Part shown: positions 1-9,177 of the stretch, piece after piece
How the letters are laid out: every line of letters starts with the position of its first letter
How positions within the stretch are numbered: the first letter of the stretch is position 1
NCBI RefSeq assembly: GCF_020524345.1
Contig: NZ_JAIVLH010000008.1
Span: 124,001-188,000 of the forward strand
Reading direction: 5' to 3'
DNA from: Metabacillus niabensis
GTDB taxonomy: Bacteria; Bacillota; Bacilli; Bacillales; Bacillaceae
Length of the DNA: 64,000 nt
Translations under genes and position numbers: made by a program
The notes under the pieces: model-generated
Told to the model about the DNA's origin: nothing
Seen by the model: only the letters and a program-made list of their open reading frames with translations
The model's database searches: none

Positions 1-85
1 TTATACAAGAACTGGGCATTATGAAATTGATTAATGTTACACAAAATAATATTGACAGCAACAATAAACTTTTATAACCTAAAAA

Positions 86-100
86 AGAAAGCGGTTTCCA
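86..100. promoter_or_regulatory. cre/LacI-type operator candidate 1
   Basis: The sequence GAAAGCGGTTTCC is a near-palindrome resembling catabolite-responsive (cre) and other LacI-family operators. It lies about 200 bp upstream of the GH16 glucanase start. With the second site downstream it suggests carbon-source control (CcpA or a dedicated LacI-type repressor). Inference from motif only. Confidence 0.5.
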
Positions 101-212
101 AAAACTTAGGATAAATAAAGAGATAACTAGAATAGCATTTTAAGCAATTTCACTTTGAATTATTATCTATTTACCTTTTTCAAGTAGTATAAGAATATTT
201 TATACATTTAAT

Positions 213-226
213 AGAAACCGGTTTCC
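213..226. promoter_or_regulatory. LacI-type operator candidate 2 (perfect palindrome)
   Basis: GAAACCGGTTTC is a perfect 12-bp palindrome with a central CG, the hallmark of LacI/GalR-family operators. It is about 70 bp upstream of the GH16 glucanase start, where a repressor could block the promoter. The shared GAAA(G/C)CGGTTTC core with the site at 86-100 suggests that one regulator binds both and may loop the DNA. Confidence 0.55.
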
Positions 227-295
227 TTATTAATCTAAAGGCGGTGATTAATTTTAACAACTTTTAGTACTAAAATTCTAAAAATTTGGAGGTTA

Positions 296-3142
296 ATGAT
301 GAATCTTAGAAAATTAGTTATTTTTTCAATTGCAGTTATTCTATTTAGTTCTAGCTTTCCCTTTAAAAGTAATGTTTCAGCTGCTGAAAACCCATCAACT
401 GATACAAGCTCAGCAATAAAAGATTGGGAATTGATTTGGTCTGACGAATTTAATGGCAATGATATTAATATGGAAAACTGGAGCTATGATGTTCCTACAA
501 ATGGGAGATATAACGGTGAAATACAATCGTATACAGAAAATAATGCCTTTGTTAAAGAAGGATCTCTTATTCTTGAGGCTAGGGAAGAAGATATTACAGA
601 GGCAGATGGGAAAACATATAACTACTCTTCAGCTAAACTAATTTCCAAAGGTAAACAAAAATGGACGTATGGCAAAGTCGAAGTAAAAGCAAAAATGCCT
701 TCAGGACAAGGAATTTGGCCTGCAATTTGGATGATGCCAGAGGATGAGCCTTTTTATGGTACATGGCCAGTTAGTGGAGAAATTGACATTATGGAATTAT
801 TAGGACATGAGCCTGATACAATCCATGGAACGATCCATTTCGGTAAACCACATCAACAACGACAAGGACATTATTATTTACCTGAAGGTCAATCATTTGC
901 TGATGATTACCATATTTACAGCATAGAATGGGAACCTGGTGAAATTAGATGGTATGTGGATGGTCATTTATATCACACTGCAAATGACTGGTTCAATAAA
1001 AGTGATTCTAATGCAGATGACTATACGTACCCAGCACCATTTGATCAAGATTTCTTCTTAATTATGAACATTTCAGTAGGTGGGGGTTGGCCAGGTAATC
1101 CTGATGAAACAACAGTATTCCCTCAACAAATGGCAGTTGATTATGTAAAAGTCTATCAAAAAGATGAGTACCCTGAACGTGAAAAACCTATAAGTGAGGA
1201 TAACGATGATGTTAGAGCTCCTCTTGAAGATGGTAACTACGTTTACAATGGTGGTTTTGACATAAGTGATCCTGAGGTAGGCGGTATTGAGGGTGTTGAA
1301 TATTCTGATTATTGGACATTTTCTAAAGATGGTGGCGCCACTGCCAATCTTGTACCAACTGATGGTGTAATGGATGTAAAAATTCAATCAGGCGGTAATG
1401 TTGAGCATGGAGTTCAATTGCTTCAAGCTCCAATTCATCTTATAAAAGGAGCTAAGTATAAAGCTTCCTTTAGAGCAAAAGCAGAGAATGAAAGACCAGT
1501 AAAGGTTAAAATAGGCGCAGATGGAGATCGAAGTTGGAAAGATTATGCTGGCCAAGATCCTTTCACTTTAACAACATCTTGGCAAGATTATTCATTTGAA
1601 TTTACTATGAATGATGAAACAGATGTTAAAGCTCGATACGAATTCAATATGGGTCTAAATGACGGTGATATTTCACTTGATGATGTAAGATTAGAAAAAA
1701 TTCAAGATGCACCTCCTGTTGACCCGTCAAAAATTGTAAGAGACCCACTTCCAACAGGAAATTATATTTATAACGGTACTTTTGACCAAGGTACTGAGAG
1801 AATGGGTTTTTGGGAATTTAGAACAGACGAATCCGCAGATGCAACGAGATATATCGGAAGTGCAGTAAATGAAAGAAGATTTGAAGCATTGATCACTAAT
1901 GGTGGTAACAATAAAAATTCAGTACAATTAGCTCAAAATGGTTTTAGCCTAGAGAATGGAAAACCATATCAATTAACCTTTGAAGCAAGTACAGAAGCAG
2001 AAAGAGAAATTCAGGTAGCGATCACGAACTCAAAGTCTGAAATAATACATGAAGAAATAATAAACTTAACATCAGAAACAGAAGAATATACCTTAGATTT
2101 CATAAATGATGCTGAAACGGACAATCAATCAGAACTCCAATTTAATATCGGTGGTAATTCAAACGATGTGTACATTGATAATGTATTCATGAAAAGACTA
2201 CCATTGGAGCAAGTAGAAGGTAATCTTGTTAAAAATGGAATCTTTGATGGTTTAGCTAATTGGAGAGCAGAGGCATATAATCCTGGTAAAGCAACTTTTG
2301 CAGTAAATGAAGATGGACAAGCTAAAGCTGCTATTACTGATATAGGTACTGCTGATTGGAACATTCAGTTATTCCAACATGGAATTAATATTGAACAGGA
2401 TGCTACTTATGAGGTATCTTTTGATGCAAAATCTACAGTGGATCGACCATTACGTGTCCAGCTTCAACATAATGGTGAAGAAGACAACAATTGGACAGGG
2501 TACTTTGATCAAGTAGTAGATTTAACAGATACATTACAGACATTTACCTACACATTTAAAATGACTGAACCAACAGATCCATCAGCCAAATATGGTTTTG
2601 CTTTAGGAAAAGATGCTGATGGATTAACACCAGCAGAAATACAGGATGTATTTATTGACAATGTCGTTATTAAAAAAGTAGAAGACAATAGCAATCCTGA
2701 AAATCCTCCAGGTACTGATGAGCCAGATACTGATGAACCGGGTACTGATGAACCGGGCACTGATGAGCCGGGTACTGATGAACCAGGTACTGATGAGCCA
2801 GGTACTGATGAGCCAGGTACTGATGAGCCAGGTACTGATGAGCCGGGTACTGATGAGCCAGGTACTGATGAGCCAGGTACTGATGAGCCAGGTACTGATG
2901 AGCCGGGTACTGATGAGCCGGGTACTGATGAGCCAGGTACTGATGAGCCGGGTACTGATGAGCCGGGTACTAACGAGCCAAATACTAAAGACCCAGAAGT
3001 AAAGCAGGGTGAAAATTCTGGAGACAAACAAAGATTACCTGACACTGCAACTAACATATTTAACCTACTAGCTTTAGGACTATTAGTAGTCATGTTTGGT
3101 TCAGTTTTAGTTATTATAGCTCGTAGAAAAAAATCATTTTAA
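296..3142 (+). CDS. Sortase-anchored GH16 beta-glucanase with three carbohydrate-binding modules
   Basis: Predicted extracellular endo-beta-1,3(4)-glucanase (laminarinase type) fixed to the cell wall. Residues 1-30 form a signal peptide (cut near VSA-AE). A GH16 domain spans about 43-290 and has the catalytic EIDIME motif near residue 162. Three CBM4_9/CenC-like modules begin near residues 313, 488 and 642, each opening with an N-x-V/I-x-N-G-x-F-D pattern. A GTDEP repeat linker (about 803-895) follows, then LPDTA at 914-918, a membrane helix and RRKK. LPDTA rather than LPXTG-G suggests the Bacillus class D-type sortase signal. The SD GGAGG fits the second ATG (299) better than the first. It stands alone with its own terminator and two operator-like palindromes upstream. 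The exact substrate is inferred from the family. Confidence 0.9.
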   Translation: MMNLRKLVIFSIAVILFSSSFPFKSNVSAAENPSTDTSSAIKDWELIWSDEFNGNDINMENWSYDVPTNGRYNGEIQSYTENNAFVKEGSLILEAREEDITEADGKTYNYSSAKLISKGKQKWTYGKVEVKAKMPSGQGIWPAIWMMPEDEPFYGTWPVSGEIDIMELLGHEPDTIHGTIHFGKPHQQRQGHYYLPEGQSFADDYHIYSIEWEPGEIRWYVDGHLYHTANDWFNKSDSNADDYTYPAPFDQDFFLIMNISVGGGWPGNPDETTVFPQQMAVDYVKVYQKDEYPEREKPISEDNDDVRAPLEDGNYVYNGGFDISDPEVGGIEGVEYSDYWTFSKDGGATANLVPTDGVMDVKIQSGGNVEHGVQLLQAPIHLIKGAKYKASFRAKAENERPVKVKIGADGDRSWKDYAGQDPFTLTTSWQDYSFEFTMNDETDVKARYEFNMGLNDGDISLDDVRLEKIQDAPPVDPSKIVRDPLPTGNYIYNGTFDQGTERMGFWEFRTDESADATRYIGSAVNERRFEALITNGGNNKNSVQLAQNGFSLENGKPYQLTFEASTEAEREIQVAITNSKSEIIHEEIINLTSETEEYTLDFINDAETDNQSELQFNIGGNSNDVYIDNVFMKRLPLEQVEGNLVKNGIFDGLANWRAEAYNPGKATFAVNEDGQAKAAITDIGTADWNIQLFQHGINIEQDATYEVSFDAKSTVDRPLRVQLQHNGEEDNNWTGYFDQVVDLTDTLQTFTYTFKMTEPTDPSAKYGFALGKDADGLTPAEIQDVFIDNVVIKKVEDNSNPENPPGTDEPDTDEPGTDEPGTDEPGTDEPGTDEPGTDEPGTDEPGTDEPGTDEPGTDEPGTDEPGTDEPGTDEPGTDEPGTDEPGTDEPGTNEPNTKDPEVKQGENSGDKQRLPDTATNIFNLLALGLLVVMFGSVLVIIARRKKSF
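2707..2975 (+). repeat. 15-bp tandem repeat encoding the GTDEP linker
   Basis: About 18 nearly identical 15-bp units (GGTACTGATGAGCCA, varying mainly at CCA/CCG) code for the Gly-Thr-Asp-Glu-Pro wall-spanning linker of the glucanase. Differences are almost all synonymous third positions, so the array looks recently expanded and is probably length-variable by slippage. Confidence 0.9.
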
Positions 3143-3149
3143 AGTAAAT

Positions 3150-3186
3150 AGCACTAATTCCTTTAAGGAATAGTGCTGTTTTTTAT
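3150..3186 (+). terminator. Terminator of the GH16 gene
   Basis: Inverted repeat AGCACTAATTCC / GGAATAGTGCT with a short loop, followed by GTTTTTTATTT. It starts 8 bp after the stop codon. The converging crt operon ends 90 bp further on. Confidence 0.85.
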
Positions 3187-3275
3187 TTAACATAGAAAAA
3201 CACGGTTGTACCCTTACACAATCAACAAAATGGCACATCTCTTTTCCTTTAATTGTTATAAATAACTATTAAACT

Positions 3276-3776
3276 TTAGTTCTTTGTTTCAAACATCCGA
3301 AGTCGATCAAGGATCATTTCTAGTCTTGCTCGGTTATACCTCTGTACAATAATAAAAGGAATGTTGAAAAACAATGCATATAAGATCATTACCCAACCCG
3401 CCCAGACTGGATTCCAAAAGAAAAAGAGCGGAGCAGGGAGAATTGATAGCCAATGAGCTAGTTCGGCTCTCTTCGTCTCGGCAGCAAATCTTTGAAGAGT
3501 GTCATTGTCGAACCCATGTAGAGACTTTTTTTCATATCCAAACTTAAAAAGGCGTGCACCATCTGGAACGGCTCCTTTCCACTTTTTCACACAAAAAAGA
3601 CGATGCCATACATGACCTGAGTTTTCCCAAGCGGCAATCTTAAAAAGTGAGGAACTTCGTTGAAAATATCGTAATGGCACCAAAAAACAGAAAACAGAAA
3701 CGAGTAGATGAAAAAAGGCCCAGGCTACCACGTCGATAATAATGGTCCACATAATTGAAAATGAAAAGATTGGCAT
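3276..3776 (-). CDS. crtO: Glycosyl-4,4'-diaponeurosporenoate acyltransferase
   Basis: Last step of staphyloxanthin-type C30 carotenoid synthesis: transfer of a fatty acyl group to the glucosylated diaponeurosporenoate. The 166-residue protein has two or three hydrophobic segments (about 8-38 and 107-145) and the family block W-x-N-S-G-x-x-W-H-R near residue 50. Size and order match S. aureus CrtO. It is the last gene of the operon, 14 bp after crtQ, with the good SD AGGGGAA before its ATG. Membrane enzyme. The assignment rests on remembered family sequence and operon context. Confidence 0.85.
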   Translation of the reverse strand: MPIFSFSIMWTIIIDVVAWAFFHLLVSVFCFLVPLRYFQRSSSLFKIAAWENSGHVWHRLFCVKKWKGAVPDGARLFKFGYEKKSLHGFDNDTLQRFAAETKRAELAHWLSILPAPLFFFWNPVWAGWVMILYALFFNIPFIIVQRYNRARLEMILDRLRMFETKN

Positions 3777-3790
3777 ATCGATTCCCCTGT

Positions 3791-4912
3791 CTAGACTTTA
3801 ATGTTCCTTCCCTTCCATGTTACCGTACGCACTATTTTTGTCAGGTACAAAGAGTAGACAAAAACTCCTGTAAAGAATAGTAATAAGATAGGATATAAAG
3901 GAAAAACCCATATATAAAAATCACCTGTTTTTCTGGCAAGAAAGGCTGTTTGCCACGTATATAATAGATAGAAAAGAAGACTAATAACGATCACAGGCAG
4001 ATTTGGTTGAAGAAAGGATATGATGAGCCCTCCTATCACAGCAAAACCACCACAGATCCAAAGATTGATGAAAAGCATGACAATTCTGTGAGTTGATTTC
4101 GAGGCAGTAGCAAAGTTCTTCGCCCAACCTTCTATCAACTGCTTCCATCCTTCAGGATACATCCGGAATGAAATAATGCCTTTACCACCATAGCAAAATA
4201 TTGGAAACTGATTTTCCCTGAAGACTTCCGCAAGGGCAAAATCATCCATAATTGCGGTTTTCGCTTTTTCATGTCCCCCTGTATGAAAATAGTTCTCTCT
4301 GTCACATAAAATACAAGGACCAAAGGCGCCAGCTGCCGGAAGTTTCTCTCTCCAAGGGGTGAAAATATTCATGCCGATCATGACAATCATGTTAAATACA
4401 GCTGAGAAATTTTCATAAACTTGTTTGATCTTGTGATACGGTTGGACAGAAAAAATCCCTTCAGCACCATGGTCTAAATAAGATAATAGCAGTGTTTCGA
4501 GACTAGTTTCATGAACGAATTGAGTATCCGCATCTAAAAATAACAACCATTTCCCTTTCGCTTGCTTGGCTCCAGTCCAGCAAGCATGAGATTTGCCTGA
4601 GCCCATGTGTATAATCTTTTCATTTTGTAGGACAGTTGCTCCATATCGTTTTGCCACCGAAACGGTACGATCTGTTGAGCCATCATCAACAACGAATAGT
4701 TCAAATCGTTGAAAACTTTGTCGCTTTATAGATTGTAATAAGGCTTCTATCCTTCCTTCCTCATTTCGTGCAGGTATGATAATTGATAGTAAAGGAAGAG
4801 GGTTATGGGTAATTTTTTTTATAGGAAGTAATGGTGAAGACCAAAACATGAGCGCCCCGCTTATCACACCGATCATCGCAAGTAGCCAAATGCTAATCCA
4901 TACTATAAACAT
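3791..4912 (-). CDS. crtQ: 4,4'-diaponeurosporenoate glycosyltransferase
   Basis: GT-A fold family 2 glycosyltransferase that esterifies glucose to diaponeurosporenoate. An N-terminal membrane helix (about 5-25) precedes the catalytic domain, which shows LSIIIPARNEE, VVDDGSTDRT and FLDADTQF (the DxD-type metal site). Two or more C-terminal membrane helices (about 285-360) hold it in the membrane. A strong SD (AGGAGGGGGG) precedes the ATG. It lies between crtP and crtO, as expected for a staphyloxanthin pathway. Length 373 is normal for CrtQ. Confidence 0.9.
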   Translation of the reverse strand: MFIVWISIWLLAMIGVISGALMFWSSPLLPIKKITHNPLPLLSIIIPARNEEGRIEALLQSIKRQSFQRFELFVVDDGSTDRTVSVAKRYGATVLQNEKIIHMGSGKSHACWTGAKQAKGKWLLFLDADTQFVHETSLETLLLSYLDHGAEGIFSVQPYHKIKQVYENFSAVFNMIVMIGMNIFTPWREKLPAAGAFGPCILCDRENYFHTGGHEKAKTAIMDDFALAEVFRENQFPIFCYGGKGIISFRMYPEGWKQLIEGWAKNFATASKSTHRIVMLFINLWICGGFAVIGGLIISFLQPNLPVIVISLLFYLLYTWQTAFLARKTGDFYIWVFPLYPILLLFFTGVFVYSLYLTKIVRTVTWKGRNIKV

Positions 4913-4993
4913 TTCTCTTCCCCCCTCCTATAAAACAACCATTGTATGAATAGGCGCTTTTTGCTGCCTGCCACGAGCTTTTTTAAGGCAACT

Positions 4994-6493
4994 TCAAGTT
5001 CCATATGTCTGATCTCTTTCAACAATTTTATCTCGAACTTGCTGTCCACTTAACGTCACCATAGGCATTCCTCCGCCAGGGTTGACTGTTCCACCGACGA
5101 AATATAAATTTTCATAACGTTTACTTTGCTTACTATGTTTAAAGCCTTTATTTTTCTTCCGATCGGATACAGTGCCATATATTGAACCCCGATCAGAGTT
5201 ATACGTACGTTGGATGTCTTCCGGTGTCCAAATATCTTTCGTAACAATATTTTCCCGCAATTGTTCAAGCCCCATCTTTTCCAATTTCATCAACACTTTT
5301 TCAGTAAATGCCTGATAATCTTCTGGGGTAAATGGGTTATCTTTTATATAAGGAATATGCGGCAGAATTTTTAAATTTTCATAGCCGGTCTTAGCCTGGG
5401 ATGGGTCTGTTTTATTGACATTAACAAGGTAAATGACAGGATCATCAGGCAATTCATGACTGTGAAAGATTTTATCCATTTGCTGCTTGAGGTTTTCTGA
5501 AAAGAAAAAATTATGATGGCTCAGCTGTGGGTAGCTTTTTTTCACTCCTACATGGATAACCAACCCAGAACTCGCTGGTTCAAACTTCTTTTTAAGTTTA
5601 CGAATTAAGGATTCTTTTTCTTGAAGTAATTTTGTGTAAACCGGAATTACTTCCATATTGGCAATATAGTAATCTGCTGTCAGCAATTCTCCACTCTCCA
5701 GCATTGCTCCGGTAATTTTGCCTTTTTCTTTTTGTAATTGAATGATAGCCTGATTCGTATACAATTGAACCCCTATTTCCTCAGCCAATCGTACAAGGCC
5801 ACGTGCAAGCAAATGCATGCCTCCCGGTACATACCACACTCCCTGAGCATGTTGCATATATATCATCATATTTAAAACAGCTGGTGCGTCATAAGGAGAG
5901 GATCCTACATATTTAATGAAATATGAGAACATGTCACGAAATTGCGGATTACTAATTCTTTTATCAATCGCTTCATACATCGATGATCCCAAATCAAATG
6001 CCTTGATGGATTTAAAAATACCATGATAGCCCATCACTTCTTTTGTACTGTCAAAGCCTTTTTGAAAATATCCTTCTTCTGTAATGTCATATAGTTTTTT
6101 AGAATAATTAAGTAATTGTTTGTATTCGTCAATATCACTTTGTGTCAAATTAGCATTTTTCTCAAGCATGTCTTGAAGACTCTCATACAAATCAATCACA
6201 TTGCCATTTGGAAAAAAGGAACGCCACTGATGCTCCAGTCGTAAAATCGGAACATAGTCCTCCATCCTTTTCCCGCTTGCAGCAAATAATTTTTCAAAAA
6301 TATGGGGCATTGTTAAAATTGATGGTCCGAGATCAAAGCCAAAGCCATCTTGCTCAAGCCGATTCAATTTTCCTCCTAAATGGTTATTCTTTTCATATAG
6401 AGAAACCGCATATCCACTTTGAGCAAGAGAGATTGCTGCGGATAAACCACCCAATCCTCCGCCAATAACCAGCACTTTCTTCCTTTCATCCAT
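4994..6493 (-). CDS. crtP: Diapolycopene/diaponeurosporene oxygenase
   Basis: FAD-dependent amine-oxidase/phytoene-desaturase family protein that oxidises the terminal methyl of 4,4'-diaponeurosporene. The N-terminus has the dinucleotide-binding motif VIGGGLGGLSAAI. The C-terminus has FVGGTVNPGGGMPMV and LSGQQV, which match S. aureus CrtP rather than CrtN, as does GFGFDLGPSILTMP near residue 50. I chose the ATG at 6493 (SD GGTGGAG), giving 499 residues; an upstream TTG at 6520 is less likely. It follows crtM by 33 bp. Confidence 0.9.
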   Translation of the reverse strand: MDERKKVLVIGGGLGGLSAAISLAQSGYAVSLYEKNNHLGGKLNRLEQDGFGFDLGPSILTMPHIFEKLFAASGKRMEDYVPILRLEHQWRSFFPNGNVIDLYESLQDMLEKNANLTQSDIDEYKQLLNYSKKLYDITEEGYFQKGFDSTKEVMGYHGIFKSIKAFDLGSSMYEAIDKRISNPQFRDMFSYFIKYVGSSPYDAPAVLNMMIYMQHAQGVWYVPGGMHLLARGLVRLAEEIGVQLYTNQAIIQLQKEKGKITGAMLESGELLTADYYIANMEVIPVYTKLLQEKESLIRKLKKKFEPASSGLVIHVGVKKSYPQLSHHNFFFSENLKQQMDKIFHSHELPDDPVIYLVNVNKTDPSQAKTGYENLKILPHIPYIKDNPFTPEDYQAFTEKVLMKLEKMGLEQLRENIVTKDIWTPEDIQRTYNSDRGSIYGTVSDRKKNKGFKHSKQSKRYENLYFVGGTVNPGGGMPMVTLSGQQVRDKIVERDQTYGT

Positions 6494-6526
6494 CTTTCTC
6501 CACCCTTTCTCCGTCCTCAATCAATC

Positions 6527-7381
6527 TTAATGGCTGATTGCCTTCCTAATAGCATTCATTTTTTCCTCGGCTACATAGTTCCTCCATGATAAACAATCAT
6601 AATGATGAGCCCGTACAGAGTTTAGAATTTCTCTATAGACTTGCGCAGAAAGAGAAACAGGCAGCTGACTATCTTCATCAAAGTAAGTGATGTTTTCAAA
6701 GAAACCTTCATAAAGTTCCTCTGCCCGTAAGGCTAGTTTTTCCCAGAGTTGAATGAAATTCGTATTAATCATTCTGTTTTGCAAATCAGAGCGTGAATAT
6801 TGATACCTGACTAGTTCTTCTTCTGGTAAGTAGATTCGTTGCTTTTCGTGGTAATCTTCTCCGACATCTCTTAAAATGTTCGTAATTTGCATAGCAATTC
6901 CCAAGTTCACCGCAGGGCCACTTAAGTCACGGGGAGTATTGGAGGCAATAATCGGAAGAAGCATTCGCCCCACCGATCCGGCAACATAATAGCTGTATTG
7001 CTCCAAGTCCTGTATCGTTTTCGGGGTTGAAAAGTGTACATCCATCAACTGCCCATTTAGTTGATCATAAAAAGGCTGAGTAGACATTGGATAATCCTCA
7101 AACACTGAGCGTAAAGCTCTCCATAAGGGCACATCCGGTTCTGCACGATTTTGAAATAAATCCAGTTCTTTCTTTAATTGCTCTAATGCTCGCAACTTTT
7201 CTGCTTTTGTTCTGTTTTCATCGACACAATCATCCGCAATTCTGCAAAAGGCATAGATCGCAAAGACAGCATTTGACTTCTCCTTGGGGAGCTTTGAAAA
7301 GGCATAATAAAAACTTTTCGATTGTTTTCGAATAATTTCTTCACAATAAATAAAATCAGCTTGCTTTTGCCTCCAATTCAT
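6527..7381 (-). CDS. crtM: Dehydrosqualene synthase (4,4'-diapophytoene synthase)
   Basis: Condenses two farnesyl diphosphates into dehydrosqualene, the first committed C30 carotenoid step. It is a squalene/phytoene synthase family protein with the paired aspartate motifs: CRIADDCVDE near residue 48 and NILRDVGEDY near residue 168, plus an early SKSFYYAF. The ATG at 7381 follows a strong SD (GGAGGAG), giving 284 residues, the normal length. Starting at 7423 would overlap crtN and lacks an SD. It lies between the two desaturase-family genes. Confidence 0.92.
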   Translation of the reverse strand: MNWRQKQADFIYCEEIIRKQSKSFYYAFSKLPKEKSNAVFAIYAFCRIADDCVDENRTKAEKLRALEQLKKELDLFQNRAEPDVPLWRALRSVFEDYPMSTQPFYDQLNGQLMDVHFSTPKTIQDLEQYSYYVAGSVGRMLLPIIASNTPRDLSGPAVNLGIAMQITNILRDVGEDYHEKQRIYLPEEELVRYQYSRSDLQNRMINTNFIQLWEKLALRAEELYEGFFENITYFDEDSQLPVSLSAQVYREILNSVRAHHYDCLSWRNYVAEEKMNAIRKAISH

Positions 7382-7419
7382 GTTGCTCTCCTCCTTCAAA
7401 ACGTTAGTGGTAATCAATT

Positions 7420-8922
7420 TCATCCTTGGTCATCCAATAACAATTCCTGAACGGCAATTTTGGCAGATAGCAACACAATCGGTACACCTGCTCCTGGATG
7501 GGTACTGCTCCCCGCAAAATATAAATGTTCACAATGGGTCGATTTGCTTTGTGGTCGCATATGATTACTTTGTGATAAAGTTGGCTGTAATCCAAAACAG
7601 GCACCATTGTATGCATGAAACTTAGATTCAAAGTCTTTTGGAGTCATATACGTTTCCGTGACAATCTCGTTTTCTATCTGTTCAAAGCCCTTAATTTTCT
7701 TAAGTGACTGCAAAATGTATTGGCGATAATATTGAATCGTTTCATTATTCCATTCATATTTAGCCGTTGATAAATCAGAGACAGGCATCAGAATATATAA
7801 ACCATCTTTTCCTTCCGGTGCGAGCGAAGGATCCTTTTTAGAAGCAATATACACATAGAATGACCCATTTTCCAATTGGTTTCCTTCGAAAATATCCGTT
7901 AAGTTTTGTTCCAGATTCTCATTAAAAATGAAATTATGAACATGCTCGATTTCTTCATATTTCCGGTCCATGCCCAAATACATTAAAAAGCAAGAACAAG
8001 AGTATTTCATACTATCAATCTTTTTATCTGTATATTTCCCTTTTGCTTTTACATCTTTAATAAGATGTTTCATAGCAAATGGAAAATCAGCATTACAGAC
8101 AACATAATCAGCGTTGATTGTCTGATTTCCAAGGCGAATGCCAGTTGCTCTTCCATGCTCGATACATATTTCATCTACAGGACTGTTGTAATGAATCTTC
8201 CCCCCTAACTCTAGAAAGAGCTTTTCCATCGCCGTTGCCATCGTGTACATGCCTCCTTTGATAAACCAAACACCATAGAGGAATTCAATCATCGGGATCA
8301 TCGTATATAATGAAGGACCATTATAGGGGGAAATCCCTATGTACAAGGTTTGGAAACTGATCATTTGCTTTAGACGTTCATTCTTTATGTATTTGCCAAT
8401 GAACTGATCTGCACTGTCCAATGTTTTCAACTTCAGTGCTTGCTTAAGGGTGGACAGATTGTAAAAGTCTTTTGGCTGACGAAATGGTCGTTGAATAAAA
8501 TGATTTTTAGCTACTAAAAATCGCCTATAAATTTCTTGAAGATATTGAAAGAAACCTTCTGCATCTTCTTCACTTATAGTTTCAATTGTCTTCGTAAGTG
8601 ATGTTAGATCCGAGGAAATATCGTATGGGTGGTCGGGATCATCGCCAAAATATACTCGATACATTGGATCGAGCCTTTGCATTGGGATGTAATCATCCGG
8701 ATTGCGTCCACAAAGTTCAAAGATTTCTCGATATAGTTCTGGCATCATCACAATGCTTGGTCCCAAATCGAATTGATAGCCATCCAATTCAATCCGATGC
8801 ATTTTACCGCCTGGCATCGATTCTTTTTCATATAACTCCACTTCATACCCTGCATGTTGAAGACGAATTGCACTAGCCAAACCGGCAACGCCTGCCCCAA
8901 TCACGACTATCTTCTTTTTCAT
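7420..8922 (-). CDS. crtN: Dehydrosqualene desaturase
   Basis: FAD-dependent desaturase that converts dehydrosqualene to diaponeurosporene. The N-terminal Rossmann motif is VIGAGVAGLASAIRL and the C-terminal signature FAGSSTHPGAGVPIVLLSAK. GYQFDLGPSIVMMPELY near residue 46 and FLYGVWFIKGGMY match S. aureus CrtN. The likely start is the ATG at 8922 (SD GAGG), directly preceded by an in-frame GTG. It is the first gene of the five-gene operon, opposite to the S. aureus order where crtN is last. Its promoter is the TTGTACAA-bearing region near 9028-9057. Confidence 0.93.
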   Translation of the reverse strand: MKKKIVVIGAGVAGLASAIRLQHAGYEVELYEKESMPGGKMHRIELDGYQFDLGPSIVMMPELYREIFELCGRNPDDYIPMQRLDPMYRVYFGDDPDHPYDISSDLTSLTKTIETISEEDAEGFFQYLQEIYRRFLVAKNHFIQRPFRQPKDFYNLSTLKQALKLKTLDSADQFIGKYIKNERLKQMISFQTLYIGISPYNGPSLYTMIPMIEFLYGVWFIKGGMYTMATAMEKLFLELGGKIHYNSPVDEICIEHGRATGIRLGNQTINADYVVCNADFPFAMKHLIKDVKAKGKYTDKKIDSMKYSCSCFLMYLGMDRKYEEIEHVHNFIFNENLEQNLTDIFEGNQLENGSFYVYIASKKDPSLAPEGKDGLYILMPVSDLSTAKYEWNNETIQYYRQYILQSLKKIKGFEQIENEIVTETYMTPKDFESKFHAYNGACFGLQPTLSQSNHMRPQSKSTHCEHLYFAGSSTHPGAGVPIVLLSAKIAVQELLLDDQG

Positions 8923-9027
8923 CACTCAATCCTCACATTTCCTATTTTTTTATGATAATAGGTGCTTTTTAGTCATACTTGAAAGTAAACTATTTTCTCA
9001 AAAGTTATCATTCTTTCTTTTAAAACA

Positions 9028-9057
9028 TTATATACATTTGTACAAGTTTTGTACAAC
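9028..9057 (-). promoter_or_regulatory. crt operon promoter with paired TTGTACAA operators
   Basis: On the minus strand TTGTAC (9057-9052) and TATAAT (9033-9028) are 18 bp apart, a good SigA promoter about 100 bp upstream of crtN. Two identical palindromes TTGTACAA (9039-9046 and 9050-9057) lie 11 bp apart, one helical turn, over the -35 and spacer. Such a spaced pair fits a MerR-type LitR/CarH repressor, and a decayed gene of that family lies next door. The regulator assignment is inference. Confidence 0.6.
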
Positions 9058-9110
9058 TTTGAGTGTTTTATTCGACAAAAAAACAATAATAATGGCAATA
9101 TTAGAGCCTT

Positions 9111-9158
9111 TTTGTATAATGTCATGATGAAAAGGTTATACAAAACAGTTATACAAAA
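9111..9158 (+). promoter_or_regulatory. Putative leftover control region of the litR-like gene
   Basis: TATAAT at 9115-9120 could be a -10 for the divergent regulator remnant. Two direct copies of TTATACAAAA (9136-9145 and 9149-9158) are 13 bp apart and share the TACAA half-site with the TTGTACAA boxes of the crt promoter. This suggests autoregulation by the same protein. No convincing -35 is visible. Confidence 0.35.
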
Positions 9159-9177
9159 TGGATAAGGATTGAATAAA

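Noticed and set aside
2707-2975. Possible CRISPR array
   Set aside because: The 15-bp units are contiguous, coding, and have no spacers; no cas genes occur in the window.
2548-3093. Long antisense and shifted frames across the GTDEP repeats (SVPGS-type and MSQVL-type proteins)
   Set aside because: They are products of a 15-bp repeat that is open in all frames; no ribosome site or function.
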